A stretch of 64,000 nt of DNA, from contig JAEYFP010000051.1 of NCBI GenBank assembly GCA_023402845.1, positions 21,451-85,450 on the forward strand, written 5' to 3'. The position numbers and the translations under genes were made by a program. This DNA comes from Bacillota bacterium. GTDB taxonomy: Bacteria; Bacillota; Clostridia; Lachnospirales; Lachnospiraceae. The notes below the pieces were generated by a model that was not told the origin of the DNA, did not search any database, and was given only the letters and a program-made list of their open reading frames with translations. This document shows positions 37,382-46,119 of this stretch, one piece after another; within the stretch, counting starts at the first letter, position 1, and every line of letters starts with the position of its first letter.

Positions 37382-39175
37382 TTATACAGGATCATGTGAT
37401 TTCAAAACCCGCCACAAAGTACTGCGGCTGATACCTAATCGCTGAGAAGTATTTTCCTTATTCATGCCTTCCTCTTTCATGACATTAAGAATGATATGGT
37501 ATGTTATTTCCTCAAGTGTTTGATTAGGATCAATGTTTGCAAATAAATTACCCACAGGTAAAATCTTCTCATTCATTGTTTCGGCTTTTAATAGCTGCCG
37601 GACACTTTCAGCAGTTATATAGGAATTTTTTGTAATTGTAACCAGCTCTTTAATAATACGCCGCAGCTGATCCAGATTGTTTGGCCATGAATAATCTTTG
37701 ACTAATTGAATGGCATCCGGTTCAAAACCAACGATTTGTTTTCCTGTTAAAACGTTCAGTTGATTAATATATAAAGCAGATATACTCGGAATATCATCAG
37801 CTCTGTCCCTGAGTGCCGGCAACGGCAAAAGTAAACAAGACAAATGATTGGCCAGATAGTTATAGAAAATTGAAAAGTCCGCTGTATTATTGATCAGTGA
37901 AAAAATCAGCCGATTTCTCTTTATAAGATCAGTTTGGTCAATGAATAACTGAAAATCGGAAAATTGCTCATTGGTCAGCCTGTTGAGGTTTTTGATATAG
38001 ATGGTTGTTTTGATGTTATTGAAAGGAGACTTTTCACTGTCAATAATTTTTTTCCATTTACGTTCGTTTAAAAAGGCGCAATCAATAATATAAAAAGGTG
38101 AGCTTTGATATGGTCCGTTTTCATATATCAGGGATGCAGCCTGGTCTTTCCCTGCGCCGGTTTCGCCTGTTATTAAAACGGGGAACGCAGTCTTGCTGTA
38201 ATCGTTTATGATGTTTTCTATATTTCCAAAGGAGTTAGTACTACTATAATAAATGGATAGATCATGAAACTTATCCTCTATTTTATTGTAAATAGAAATA
38301 CTGTTATTATCATCCTTAAACAGAGTTTCGTTCTTTTTCATCCGCAGGACTATATATTTTTTGTCTTCATAATAAATATGCTGATTGATGATTGTGACAA
38401 TATAATTATCATATTGCCGTTCGAACACCTGCCCGTCGGTTTTTATGAATGCAGGAAGAAAAGTTTGTGCCATATTCAAGATAGGATTATATAGTTCGTT
38501 TTTTGTGAGGGTCGAATACCATAAGTGTCCGTCCTGGTCATAAATGACAACGCTTTCATTGTCATAAGTGAGAGCTTTTTGAAAGATGTCATTTTGTTTT
38601 ATAATATGCCGGGAAGTATGGATCAGTTTTACTGCCTCATCTAAGGAATCAGATATACTTTCGGTGCCTGACGGAACCAAAATAGCATTTAAACCCAGAC
38701 TGTGCGCAGTAATAGAACCAATCATATCACATACAACTAAATTATATTCCTGCTCTTTTAATGAACAAAGGATAGGTTCGACCTGCTCGGAAGTTTCAAA
38801 TGTAAAAATTTTAATATTTAAATTAAGTAAATCACAAAGTATTCTGGCACAGCCGGTAATACTTTGGAATCCCGCAATTGCAAATTTTCCGGCATAGCTT
38901 TCAGCCATTTTAATGGAACGAAGCATGTCATATACAGATAAAGGGATATTGATTACCGGTATTTCTAATTCGCGTTGTAAAAGTTCGGCGGTTCCTCCGC
39001 GTGAAATAATTACATCGTAGTCTTTGTAAGATAGTTCGTGTGCAATTCTTAATCCGGTGTGTAAATTTCCTGTTCGGACTGTTATATCAATATCTTCTCT
39101 CGCTGCGGAAAGAGCAGTGATAATTTCGGCCATTCCTTCGTATGGTGCAATTGCAAGTACTTTTATTTTTCTCAT
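37382..39175 (-). CDS. PrpR_N-type transcriptional regulator with degenerate sigma-54 activator domain
   Basis: The 597-residue protein has a PrpR-type N-terminal sensor domain (about 1-180; IAPYEGMAEI, VIISRGGTAELL, TGCARIL), a short linker domain, an AAA+ domain and a Fis-type helix-turn-helix (NTSQRLGISRSTLWRVLK). The AAA+ domain keeps Walker A (GETGAGKD), LPALRDRADDIP and a WPNNLDQLRR sensor region. It has no GAFTGA loop between IDCAFLNERKW and TIYIKNLNRL, and Walker B is altered (IKNLNR in place of LDEIGEL). It should therefore not activate sigma-54 polymerase and probably acts on sigma-A promoters, like TyrR. ATG 39175 follows AAAGGTG on the minus strand. Confidence 0.88.
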   Translation of the reverse strand: MRKIKVLAIAPYEGMAEIITALSAAREDIDITVRTGNLHTGLRIAHELSYKDYDVIISRGGTAELLQRELEIPVINIPLSVYDMLRSIKMAESYAGKFAIAGFQSITGCARILCDLLNLNIKIFTFETSEQVEPILCSLKEQEYNLVVCDMIGSITAHSLGLNAILVPSGTESISDSLDEAVKLIHTSRHIIKQNDIFQKALTYDNESVVIYDQDGHLWYSTLTKNELYNPILNMAQTFLPAFIKTDGQVFERQYDNYIVTIINQHIYYEDKKYIVLRMKKNETLFKDDNNSISIYNKIEDKFHDLSIYYSSTNSFGNIENIINDYSKTAFPVLITGETGAGKDQAASLIYENGPYQSSPFYIIDCAFLNERKWKKIIDSEKSPFNNIKTTIYIKNLNRLTNEQFSDFQLFIDQTDLIKRNRLIFSLINNTADFSIFYNYLANHLSCLLLPLPALRDRADDIPSISALYINQLNVLTGKQIVGFEPDAIQLVKDYSWPNNLDQLRRIIKELVTITKNSYITAESVRQLLKAETMNEKILPVGNLFANIDPNQTLEEITYHIILNVMKEEGMNKENTSQRLGISRSTLWRVLKSHDPV

Positions 39176-39188
39176 AATATAACACACC

Positions 39189-39201
39189 TTTCAAAATGAA
39201 A
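39189..39201. promoter_or_regulatory. TTTCAAAATGAAA repeat 1, at the ribosome site of the PrpR_N regulator
   Basis: This 13-bp inverted repeat (TTTCA, AAA, TGAAA) overlaps the upstream edge of the regulator's AAAGGTG site. It is identical to repeat 3 and is a candidate autoregulatory operator. Confidence 0.65.
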
Positions 39202-39257
39202 TATAAATCAAAATATAATCTTATTATACACCAAAATAATAGAAAAATAAATAAAAT

Positions 39258-39272
39258 GTTTCAAAATAAAAC
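39258..39272. promoter_or_regulatory. GTTTCAAAATAAAAC repeat 2, upstream of the catabolic promoter
   Basis: This copy differs from the others at one base in the right arm (TAAAA for TGAAA). It lies about 60 bases upstream of the expected transcription start of the alcohol dehydrogenase gene. Confidence 0.55.
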
Positions 39273-39292
39273 AATTAAATGAAATAAATTCA

Positions 39293-39321
39293 TTGAAAAT
39301 GAAGATGCATCTCGGTAAAAT
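39293..39321 (+). promoter_or_regulatory. sigma-A-type promoter of the acid-sugar/LIV operon
   Basis: TTGAAA (39293-39298), a 17-base spacer and TAAAAT (39316-39321) precede the alcohol dehydrogenase gene. No -24/-12 (sigma-54) element is visible in the same region. Confidence 0.6.
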
Positions 39322-39343
39322 AAAGAAAAACGACAACAGATGA

Positions 39344-39356
39344 TTTCAAAATGAAA
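39344..39356. promoter_or_regulatory. TTTCAAAATGAAA repeat 3, between promoter and first gene
   Basis: This exact copy of repeat 1, extended to TTTCAAAATGAAAC, lies downstream of the -10 and a few bases before AGGAGG of the alcohol dehydrogenase gene. Confidence 0.65.
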
Positions 39357-39376
39357 CGCTAGGAGGCAGATATTAC

Positions 39377-40528
39377 ATGTATCAATTAAAAACTCCATCA
39401 GAAGTCTTTGGCGGTGATGGCAGTATCAAAAAAATTCAAGATGTTATTAAAAAAGAAGAAGCAAAAAAAATCTTATTATTTACGGATAAAACCATTAGGT
39501 TGACCGGAATGGTTGATAGGATTCTGGAAGAACTGAAGCATGTACATGCGGATTTTCAAATATATGATGAATTAGTTGCAGAGCCCAGCTATCAGGATAT
39601 GGAGAGAATGGTGAAGGAGGTCAGGGAATATCAGTGTGATTTGATTATTGCATTGGGCGGAGGAAGTGTAATGGACGCCGCAAAATTGTATTCTTTATTA
39701 AAGGATGCCTCCTATACGGTGAAAGATCTGATGGCAGATTCTATGAAAGGAAAAAAGAGAATTAAATCGGTCATGATACCGACAACATGCGGTACCGGCT
39801 CAGAAGCAACATGTAATTCTATTGTTGGTATACCGGAAGAAAACACGAAACAAGGGATTGTAAATCCTGAGATGATACCAGACTACGTAATATTAGACGG
39901 GAGTATGATTCGGGGCTTACCCAAGCATATTGTGGCGTCCTCGGGGGTTGATGCGCTGGCCCATGCCGTAGAATGCTATACTTCCCTAAAGGCAACCCCT
40001 CTTTCTGATACATATGCACTTGCTGCGGCCAGATTAATATTTAAGAATATCAGAAAAGCATATCAAGATCCTGAAGATATGGAAGCTAAAAACAATATGA
40101 TGCTCGGAGCGTTTTATGGAGGAACTGCTATTTCCGGAAGCGGGACAACAGCGGTGCATGCATTGGCTTACCCGCTGGGGGGCAGGTATCATATTCCTCA
40201 TGGTGTCTCTAATACTATTCTATTTGCTCATGTTATGGAAGTAAATAAATATGCATGTCAAAAGCAGCTGGTAGAAATCTGTAATTATATAAATCCAGAA
40301 TTGAATCAGGAATCCAATGAATTAAAAGCGCAGCATGTGATTAATGAAATTAAAGATGTCGTTAAGGTAACAGAGATTCCGACTAATTTGGACAAATATG
40401 GTATTGGAGGCGAAGATCTTGAATTTCTGGTGCAGGCAGGCAGTCAGCAAAAAAGATTATTAGATAATAATAGGAGAGAATTGTCAATCGCTGATATAAG
40501 ATCCATCTATGAAAAGGTATTGCGTTAG
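39377..40528 (+). CDS. iron-containing (group III) alcohol dehydrogenase
   Basis: The 383-residue enzyme shows the NAD-binding GGGSVMDAAK, PTTCGTGSEAT, and the metal-binding elements GVDALAHAVE, HALAYPLGG and HIPHGVSN of group III alcohol dehydrogenases. Members interconvert aldehydes or keto groups and alcohols, for instance lactaldehyde, propanediol or hydroxy acids. It is the first gene of the operon divergent from the PrpR_N regulator, with AGGAGG upstream. The PdxA2-like gene begins 12 bases after its stop. Confidence 0.92.
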   Translation: MYQLKTPSEVFGGDGSIKKIQDVIKKEEAKKILLFTDKTIRLTGMVDRILEELKHVHADFQIYDELVAEPSYQDMERMVKEVREYQCDLIIALGGGSVMDAAKLYSLLKDASYTVKDLMADSMKGKKRIKSVMIPTTCGTGSEATCNSIVGIPEENTKQGIVNPEMIPDYVILDGSMIRGLPKHIVASSGVDALAHAVECYTSLKATPLSDTYALAAARLIFKNIRKAYQDPEDMEAKNNMMLGAFYGGTAISGSGTTAVHALAYPLGGRYHIPHGVSNTILFAHVMEVNKYACQKQLVEICNYINPELNQESNELKAQHVINEIKDVVKVTEIPTNLDKYGIGGEDLEFLVQAGSQQKRLLDNNRRELSIADIRSIYEKVLR

Positions 40529-40540
40529 GAAGGGGAAGAA

Positions 40541-41578
40541 ATGGAAAAAAAAAGACCTATTTTAGGCATTACAATGGGAGATCCCACCAGCATCGGCCCG
40601 GAAATATCGGTAAAGGCTTTGAGCACCGGTGAAATATATGATAAATGCCGGCCGCTGATCATTGGAGATGCAGAAGTAATGTCTAATGCAGTAAAAATAT
40701 TAAAGATTGAGGATCAGATTAAGATCCATCCGGTTAAGAGTGTGAAGGAATCAATTTTTAAGCCGGGCGTCATTGATGTATATGATTTACATATGGTAGA
40801 TATGAACAGGTTGATCTTGGGGAAGGTATCTAAACTTGGAGGGGAAACTGCTTTTCAATGTGTAAAAACTGTAATTGAGCTGGCTCTTAAAAATGAAGTT
40901 GAGGCAACGGTAACAAATGCACTGAATAAAGAAGCAATTAATATAGCCGGACATCACTATTCGGGGCACACAGAAATTTATGCCGAATTAACGGGAACGG
41001 ATAAATATACAATGATGCTTGCGCAGGACAAGCTTCGTGTAGTGCATGTATCGACGCATGTATCCTTGCGGGAGGCCTGCGATAAGGTGAAGAAGCAAAG
41101 AATCGCTGATGTTATAAGGATCGCAAACGATGCCTGCAAAATGCTGGGTATTCAGAACCCTAAAGTTGCGGTAGCCGGTCTGAATCCTCATTGCGGTGAA
41201 AATGGTTTGTTTGGAATGGAAGAGATTGAAGAAATCATGCCTGCGGTTTTACAGGCGAGGCAGGAGGGCATCTGCGTGGAAGGACCGATTGCCCCTGATA
41301 CGGTTTTTTCGAAGGCAAGAGGAGGATTATATGATATTGTGGTGGCGATGTATCATGATCAGGGACATATACCACTTAAAGTTTTAGGCTTTGAATACAA
41401 TGCAAACGAGAATAAATGGAATGCGGTTGAGGGAGTAAATATTACGTTGGGACTTCCCATCATACGTACTTCTGTAGATCATGGAACAGCCTTTGAGTAT
41501 GCGGGAACTGGGAAGGCAAATGAATCAAGCTTAGTAAATGCAATTGAATATGCAATCATCCTCGCTGAGAATAAATAG
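40541..41578 (+). CDS. PdxA-family 4-phosphate acid-sugar dehydrogenase (PdxA2-like)
   Basis: The 345-residue protein starts GITMGDPTSIGPEIS, the PdxA signature, and includes the metal-binding His residues in GHHYSGHTE and MYHDQGHIPLK. PdxA proper makes pyridoxal phosphate, but PdxA2 homologues next to a DUF1537 kinase oxidise 4-phospho-D-threonate or -erythronate, which decarboxylate to dihydroxyacetone phosphate. The kinase gene directly after it supports the PdxA2 reading over vitamin B6 synthesis. GGAAGGGGA upstream serves as ribosome site. Confidence 0.9.
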   Translation: MEKKRPILGITMGDPTSIGPEISVKALSTGEIYDKCRPLIIGDAEVMSNAVKILKIEDQIKIHPVKSVKESIFKPGVIDVYDLHMVDMNRLILGKVSKLGGETAFQCVKTVIELALKNEVEATVTNALNKEAINIAGHHYSGHTEIYAELTGTDKYTMMLAQDKLRVVHVSTHVSLREACDKVKKQRIADVIRIANDACKMLGIQNPKVAVAGLNPHCGENGLFGMEEIEEIMPAVLQARQEGICVEGPIAPDTVFSKARGGLYDIVVAMYHDQGHIPLKVLGFEYNANENKWNAVEGVNITLGLPIIRTSVDHGTAFEYAGTGKANESSLVNAIEYAIILAENK

Positions 41579-41589
41579 GGGGATTGGAT

Positions 41590-42849
41590 ATGGTGAAAGT
41601 CTTGATTATTGCAGATGATTTTACGGGAGCATTGGATACCGGCATTCAGTTTGCAAAATATGGAATAGAGACGCAGATCATTACTGATTGGAAATTACTC
41701 AGAGCTTCCATTTCGGACACTGCAGAAGTTGTTGTTGTTGATTCAGAAACGCGGGCGCTTTCTTCCGAGAAGGCATATGAGATTGTAAAATCAATTACAG
41801 GCGAGGCTGTCAGTCTGCATGCTGCAACAATATTTAAAAAAACAGACTCTGCCCTACGGGGAAATGTAGGTGCTGAATTTCAGGCGGTTCTTGACGGAAC
41901 GAATGAAAATCAAATATACTTTATCCCGGCGTTTCCGGATATTAATAGAATTACCAAAATGGGCACCCATTATATTGGCGGGGAACTTCTGGAAAACAGC
42001 GTATTTGGCAGGGATCCATTTGAACCGGTAAAAATTTCTTTTATCCCGGAATTGCTTGCGAAGCAATGTGCATGCAGAATAGAAGTTGTTAAGAGGACAG
42101 ATCAGCTTCCGCGAAGGATAGATACAGAAAAAACGATCTATGTCTTTGATGCGGAGTACAAAGAAGATATTGAGGAGAGGACAAATGAATTAAAAAGATC
42201 GAATCAACTAAAGCTGCTGGCAGGCTGCGCAGGCTTTGCGGAATTCCTTCCCAAAGCACTGGAGCTTGAAATGGGTACTGCGGATCACGTTAAAAAGTCG
42301 AAGGGATTGTATGTGGCCTGCGGAAGCTTAAGCCCGATAACTAAGAAGCAAGTGGAATATATGGAGTTAAGAGGCGGCGTCAGAGTAAATCTTACCCCTG
42401 AACAAAAAGTAAATAAAGAATACTACAAAAGTGAAAAAGGAATTTTGTTTCTTGAGCAGTTATCTGATCTTTGTAAAAGAAATCCTTTTATCATTGTAGA
42501 CACATTTGATTTGGAAGACAAGGCTGCTACTGTCGAATATGCAGAAAAATATGGAATTTCCAAAGATGAAATCAGATATTGTGTCAGCGAGTGCCATGGT
42601 AAAATTATAAAAGCATTACTTGAGAAGGGAATGAATTACACAATCATGCTAACCGGAGGTGATACCCTGATGGGAGTGATGAAAATACTGGAAGGAGCTC
42701 ATCTTAATCCGGTATGTGAAATCGAGAGAGGCGTCGTTGTATCAAAATTAGATTGGCGGGAAAAGGAATTACAGATTATTACGAAATCCGGCGGATTTGG
42801 ATACGAACATACTATTTTCAATATTGCGAATGAGATATTCGAATCATGA
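41590..42849 (+). CDS. four-carbon acid-sugar kinase (DUF1537 family)
   Basis: The 419-residue protein has the DUF1537 N-terminal IADDFTGALDTGIQFA, KKTDSALRGNVGAE and the C-terminal nucleotide-binding MLTGGDTLMGVM. Members phosphorylate D-threonate, erythronate and related acids at the 4-hydroxyl. With the PdxA2-like dehydrogenase this gives a two-step route from D-threonate to dihydroxyacetone phosphate. No OtnI isomerase or OtnC decarboxylase gene is present here. ATG 41590 follows GGGGGA by six bases; a TTG two codons earlier is ignored. Confidence 0.92.
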   Translation: MVKVLIIADDFTGALDTGIQFAKYGIETQIITDWKLLRASISDTAEVVVVDSETRALSSEKAYEIVKSITGEAVSLHAATIFKKTDSALRGNVGAEFQAVLDGTNENQIYFIPAFPDINRITKMGTHYIGGELLENSVFGRDPFEPVKISFIPELLAKQCACRIEVVKRTDQLPRRIDTEKTIYVFDAEYKEDIEERTNELKRSNQLKLLAGCAGFAEFLPKALELEMGTADHVKKSKGLYVACGSLSPITKKQVEYMELRGGVRVNLTPEQKVNKEYYKSEKGILFLEQLSDLCKRNPFIIVDTFDLEDKAATVEYAEKYGISKDEIRYCVSECHGKIIKALLEKGMNYTIMLTGGDTLMGVMKILEGAHLNPVCEIERGVVVSKLDWREKELQIITKSGGFGYEHTIFNIANEIFES

Positions 42850-42920
42850 AATTCAAAATCAACTTTACTCATTCAGAAGTAGAGTTAGATATTATTAAAG
42901 GAGAAGAGAGGTATAAAGAA

Positions 42921-44147
42921 ATGAAGAAAAGATTATTATGTTTATTGGTGGGGGTTTTATTTGTGACAGGGTGCTCGGCTCAAAAGGTTGACACGCAGAC
43001 GGAGGGTGGCGCTGCAAATTCTAATGCATCAGCCAGCGCTTCCGGCTCGGAAAGTCAGGAAGCAGTTACTGATTATGATTCTCTGGATGAGATTACCATC
43101 GGTCTCACCGCAGCGCAATCCGGATCCAATAAAACAATTGGTGGGTTTGTAATCAATGGTGCTGAACTGGCAATAGAAGAAATTAACAGTAATGGCGGCG
43201 TTTTGGGAAAACAGCTGAAGCTTGTTATTGAAGATGAAGGAGAGAGTTCCCAGACGGCGGTTAATGCAACAAACAAATTATTGAGCCGCACTGATATCAG
43301 TGCAATTATGGGTTCGACATCTTCCTCTTATTGTCTTGCAAGTTCACCGTTTATTGAAGACCGAAAGATTCCGTATATTGCGGGAGGATCATCTGCAAAT
43401 ATTCCTGCCGAGGGAAATGAATACATGTGGCAGAACAGAATGACAGATGATCAGTCAGGATATATTATGGCCAAGGCATGCGTTGAAAAGCTTAACATTA
43501 AGAATCCGGCAATTTTATACTCAACAGAATCCTTTGGAACCGGCTTGAAAGATCAGACTGTGGCTGCTTTGAGCGAGATGGGAATTGAAGTTTCCGAGAG
43601 TAATGTATATGGGTTTAACGCCGATGAAAAACAATTTGGACCGATACTTTCTCAGATTCAAAATTCTGATGTTGACGGTATTATTGCCGCATGTCATACA
43701 AATCCTGCATCATTAATTGTTGTACAATCAAAGGACGTGGGTATTGATTTGCCGTGTATCGGCTCAAATGCCTTTTCGTCTATTGTATGCAGGGAAGCGG
43801 CAAAGGAATTGGCAGATGGATGGTATTCGATCACCGACTGGTCAGAAAATGGACAAACAGGAAAGGCAAAAGAATTTGCGGAAGCATATCGTGAAAAATA
43901 TGATGCAGAATCAGATTTGGTAGCAGTTTCGGCATATGATCAGGTATATATTCTTGCAAATGCAATGGAAAGTGCAGAATCCGCAGATCCTGAAAAAATA
44001 AATGAAGCATTGGGAGCAACGTCCGACTTTGAGGGCGCAATGTCGAACTATACTTATCATGACACCCGCTGTCTGTCCACAAGTCAGATGCTGACGATTA
44101 ATGAAGATACAAAGTCGGTTCTGGTTGAAAAAATATATGTGGAATAA
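42921..44147 (+). CDS. LIV-type ABC substrate-binding lipoprotein
   Basis: The 408-residue precursor has a lipoprotein signal ending VTGC, an Ala/Ser/Gly-rich linker, and a Peripla_BP_6 domain with IGLTAAQSGSNKTIG, INGAELAIEEINSNGGVLG and GSTSSSYCLA. Such proteins bind branched amino acids, but many bind aromatic acids, urea or other small organic acids. Sitting in an acid-sugar operon, its ligand may be unusual. ATG 42921 is selected by the AGAGAGG upstream and by the signal peptide; the longer reading frame begins inside the kinase gene. Confidence 0.9.
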   Translation: MKKRLLCLLVGVLFVTGCSAQKVDTQTEGGAANSNASASASGSESQEAVTDYDSLDEITIGLTAAQSGSNKTIGGFVINGAELAIEEINSNGGVLGKQLKLVIEDEGESSQTAVNATNKLLSRTDISAIMGSTSSSYCLASSPFIEDRKIPYIAGGSSANIPAEGNEYMWQNRMTDDQSGYIMAKACVEKLNIKNPAILYSTESFGTGLKDQTVAALSEMGIEVSESNVYGFNADEKQFGPILSQIQNSDVDGIIAACHTNPASLIVVQSKDVGIDLPCIGSNAFSSIVCREAAKELADGWYSITDWSENGQTGKAKEFAEAYREKYDAESDLVAVSAYDQVYILANAMESAESADPEKINEALGATSDFEGAMSNYTYHDTRCLSTSQMLTINEDTKSVLVEKIYVE

Positions 44148-44211
44148 TGAAAGATAGAAAAATTTCTTAATGAAATCAGGAAGGTACTTTTGAGTCCTGC
44201 GAGGAGGAACT

Positions 44212-45084
44212 ATGAATGTATTTATTCAGCTGACAGTTACCGGTCTGGCCATGGGAATGGTTTACGCACTTGTAGCTATGGGATTAGTGCTGTTAATCAG
44301 AGCTGTGGGAGTAATGAACTTTGCACAAGGCGATCTTCTTATGATGGGTGCTTTTATTACGTATGGTTTGACAAATCAGATACAAATGCCCATTTATTTT
44401 ATGATACCTGTCAGTATATTATTGTTTGGTATGATTGGTGTCATATTTATGTACTGCGTATATTGGCCGCTTAGAAAAGCGTCTTATCCGGCGGCGACTA
44501 TTATAGCAACGATGGGAGCATCCATTGTAATAAAAGAAATCTGTTCGCTGATATGGGGAAGCGTGCCGCTGGTGACCTCCTCTGTGATACCGGGGGTAAT
44601 AAAAATCGGATCTTTAACACTGCAATACCAGTATTTAATTATTATTGCTGTCGGAGCATTGCTGATTTTTTTGGTTCAAATGTTATTTGATAAGATGTAT
44701 GCCGGAAAAGTGATGCAGGCGGCTGCTCAGGACGGGTATGCGGCAAATCTGCTGGGTGTGCCTGTTCAGCTTACAATTGCCGTTACCTATGCGATTGTGA
44801 CTCTTATCGTGGGCTTGGGAGGTTATTTGGTTGCACCGGTATTTTCGGTAAGCATGACATTGGGAACTATTCAGCTGAGAGCATTTGCAGGTGTGGTTCT
44901 GGGTGGATTCGGAGATATTAAGGGAGCAATTTTAGGATCTTTTCTTGTAGCATTAGTTGAAACATACGGTACATTATTTACAACAACCTATAAGGATGTA
45001 ATTGTATTTGGCCTTCTTATTATTATTCTTATATTTAGACCTCAGGGAATATGGGGGAAAAGCAAAGTGGCCGATAAGGCATGA
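44212..45084 (+). CDS. LIV-type ABC transporter permease, LivH family
   Basis: The 290-residue membrane protein shows the LivH features: an N-terminal helix with GMVYALVAMGLVLL, the VMNFAQGDLLMMGA segment, eight or so helices, and FAGVVLGGFGDIKGAILGS near the C-terminus. GAGGAGG directly precedes the ATG. It pairs with the LivM-type permease encoded 24 bases later. Confidence 0.93.
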   Translation: MNVFIQLTVTGLAMGMVYALVAMGLVLLIRAVGVMNFAQGDLLMMGAFITYGLTNQIQMPIYFMIPVSILLFGMIGVIFMYCVYWPLRKASYPAATIIATMGASIVIKEICSLIWGSVPLVTSSVIPGVIKIGSLTLQYQYLIIIAVGALLIFLVQMLFDKMYAGKVMQAAAQDGYAANLLGVPVQLTIAVTYAIVTLIVGLGGYLVAPVFSVSMTLGTIQLRAFAGVVLGGFGDIKGAILGSFLVALVETYGTLFTTTYKDVIVFGLLIIILIFRPQGIWGKSKVADKA

Positions 45085-45108
45085 TTTGAGGGGCAGAAAG
45101 GAGAAATA

Positions 45109-46119
45109 ATGAATAATAAATTGTTTTCTATTAAACCACCCTTGCTTGTGAAATTTGGAGCTGCTTTGCTTTTCATACTAATTGTACCGGGCTTTACAAA
45201 TGATTACAGCATGCAAGTGTTGAATGTTTCTTTAATTATGGCAATCCTTTCCTTTGGATTATCGATATTGCTTGGCATGGGCGGCATGCTGACCTTTGCA
45301 GGCACGGCGTTTATGGGGCTGGGTGCCTATATCGTTGCCAATCTGGCGACGGGAAGGCTTGGGTATATTTTAAATACATCAGAGAGCCTGATGATTGCCA
45401 TGATCGTATGTGCACTGGTTTCTTTTCTCATCGGCCTCATTTTGCTAAGGCTAAAAGGAACATTCTTTACCTTTGCAACGATTGCATTAGTACAAGTTAG
45501 CTGGTCAATTTATATGAACTATAAACCATTTACAGGGGGGCCGGATGGAATATCCAGAATTCCCGCGCTAGCCGTATTTGGCTTTTCCCCCAATGGTTAT
45601 AAGGAATGGTTTTATTTATTGGCTGTGATTGTATTGGTCTGCATAGTAATTGTCGAACGAATCAGAAGCACAAAGCTGGGCCGTTCTCTGGCGGCCGTAA
45701 GAGACAATGAAATTGCGGCACAATGTCTGGGCGTAAACATCTATCGTACAAAAGTAATCGCATTTACGATAGCGGGAGCCTTGTCCGCATTGGCGGGCGG
45801 ATTATTTGCAATGCACGGCGGTTTTATTTCGGCGGACAATTTTACCTTTGACATGGCAACAACCTATATTATTATCGTGATGCTTGGCGGAGTAAATGAT
45901 ACATTTGGTGTGCTGGTTGGGGCGCTTCTTGTAAATATGCTTCCCGAGTGGTTAAGGCCGCTGGCAAGGTATATTCGATTGATTTATGGTATTGGAGTAA
46001 TTTTGCTGATGGTATTTATGCCTATGGGATTGGCTGGATTAATGAAACAGGGGATAGAGAAGTGCAAACTAAAAATTAAAAAGGAGGCTGTTTCAGATGA
46101 AGCCCATACTAGAGCTTAA
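45109..46119 (+). CDS. LIV-type ABC transporter permease, LivM family
   Basis: The 336-residue permease has the LivM hallmarks LSFGLSILLGMGGMLTFAGTAFMGLGAY, the RLKGTFFTFATIA segment, the cytoplasmic AVRDNEIAAQCLGVN loop that contacts the ATPases, and GGVNDTFGVLVGALL. Its C-terminal end overlaps the LivG-type gene by 23 bases. The site GAAAGGAG gives a clear start. Confidence 0.93.
   Translation: MNNKLFSIKPPLLVKFGAALLFILIVPGFTNDYSMQVLNVSLIMAILSFGLSILLGMGGMLTFAGTAFMGLGAYIVANLATGRLGYILNTSESLMIAMIVCALVSFLIGLILLRLKGTFFTFATIALVQVSWSIYMNYKPFTGGPDGISRIPALAVFGFSPNGYKEWFYLLAVIVLVCIVIVERIRSTKLGRSLAAVRDNEIAAQCLGVNIYRTKVIAFTIAGALSALAGGLFAMHGGFISADNFTFDMATTYIIIVMLGGVNDTFGVLVGALLVNMLPEWLRPLARYIRLIYGIGVILLMVFMPMGLAGLMKQGIEKCKLKIKKEAVSDEAHTRA

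Noticed and set aside
39202..39376. Search for a -24/-12 promoter next to the PrpR_N regulator
   Set aside because: No TGGCAC-N5-TTGC pattern found on either strand; the regulator also lacks GAFTGA, so none is expected.
40541..41578. PdxA-like gene as vitamin B6 synthesis
   Set aside because: No other pdx gene is near and the acid-sugar kinase follows directly, so the PdxA2 catabolic role is preferred.
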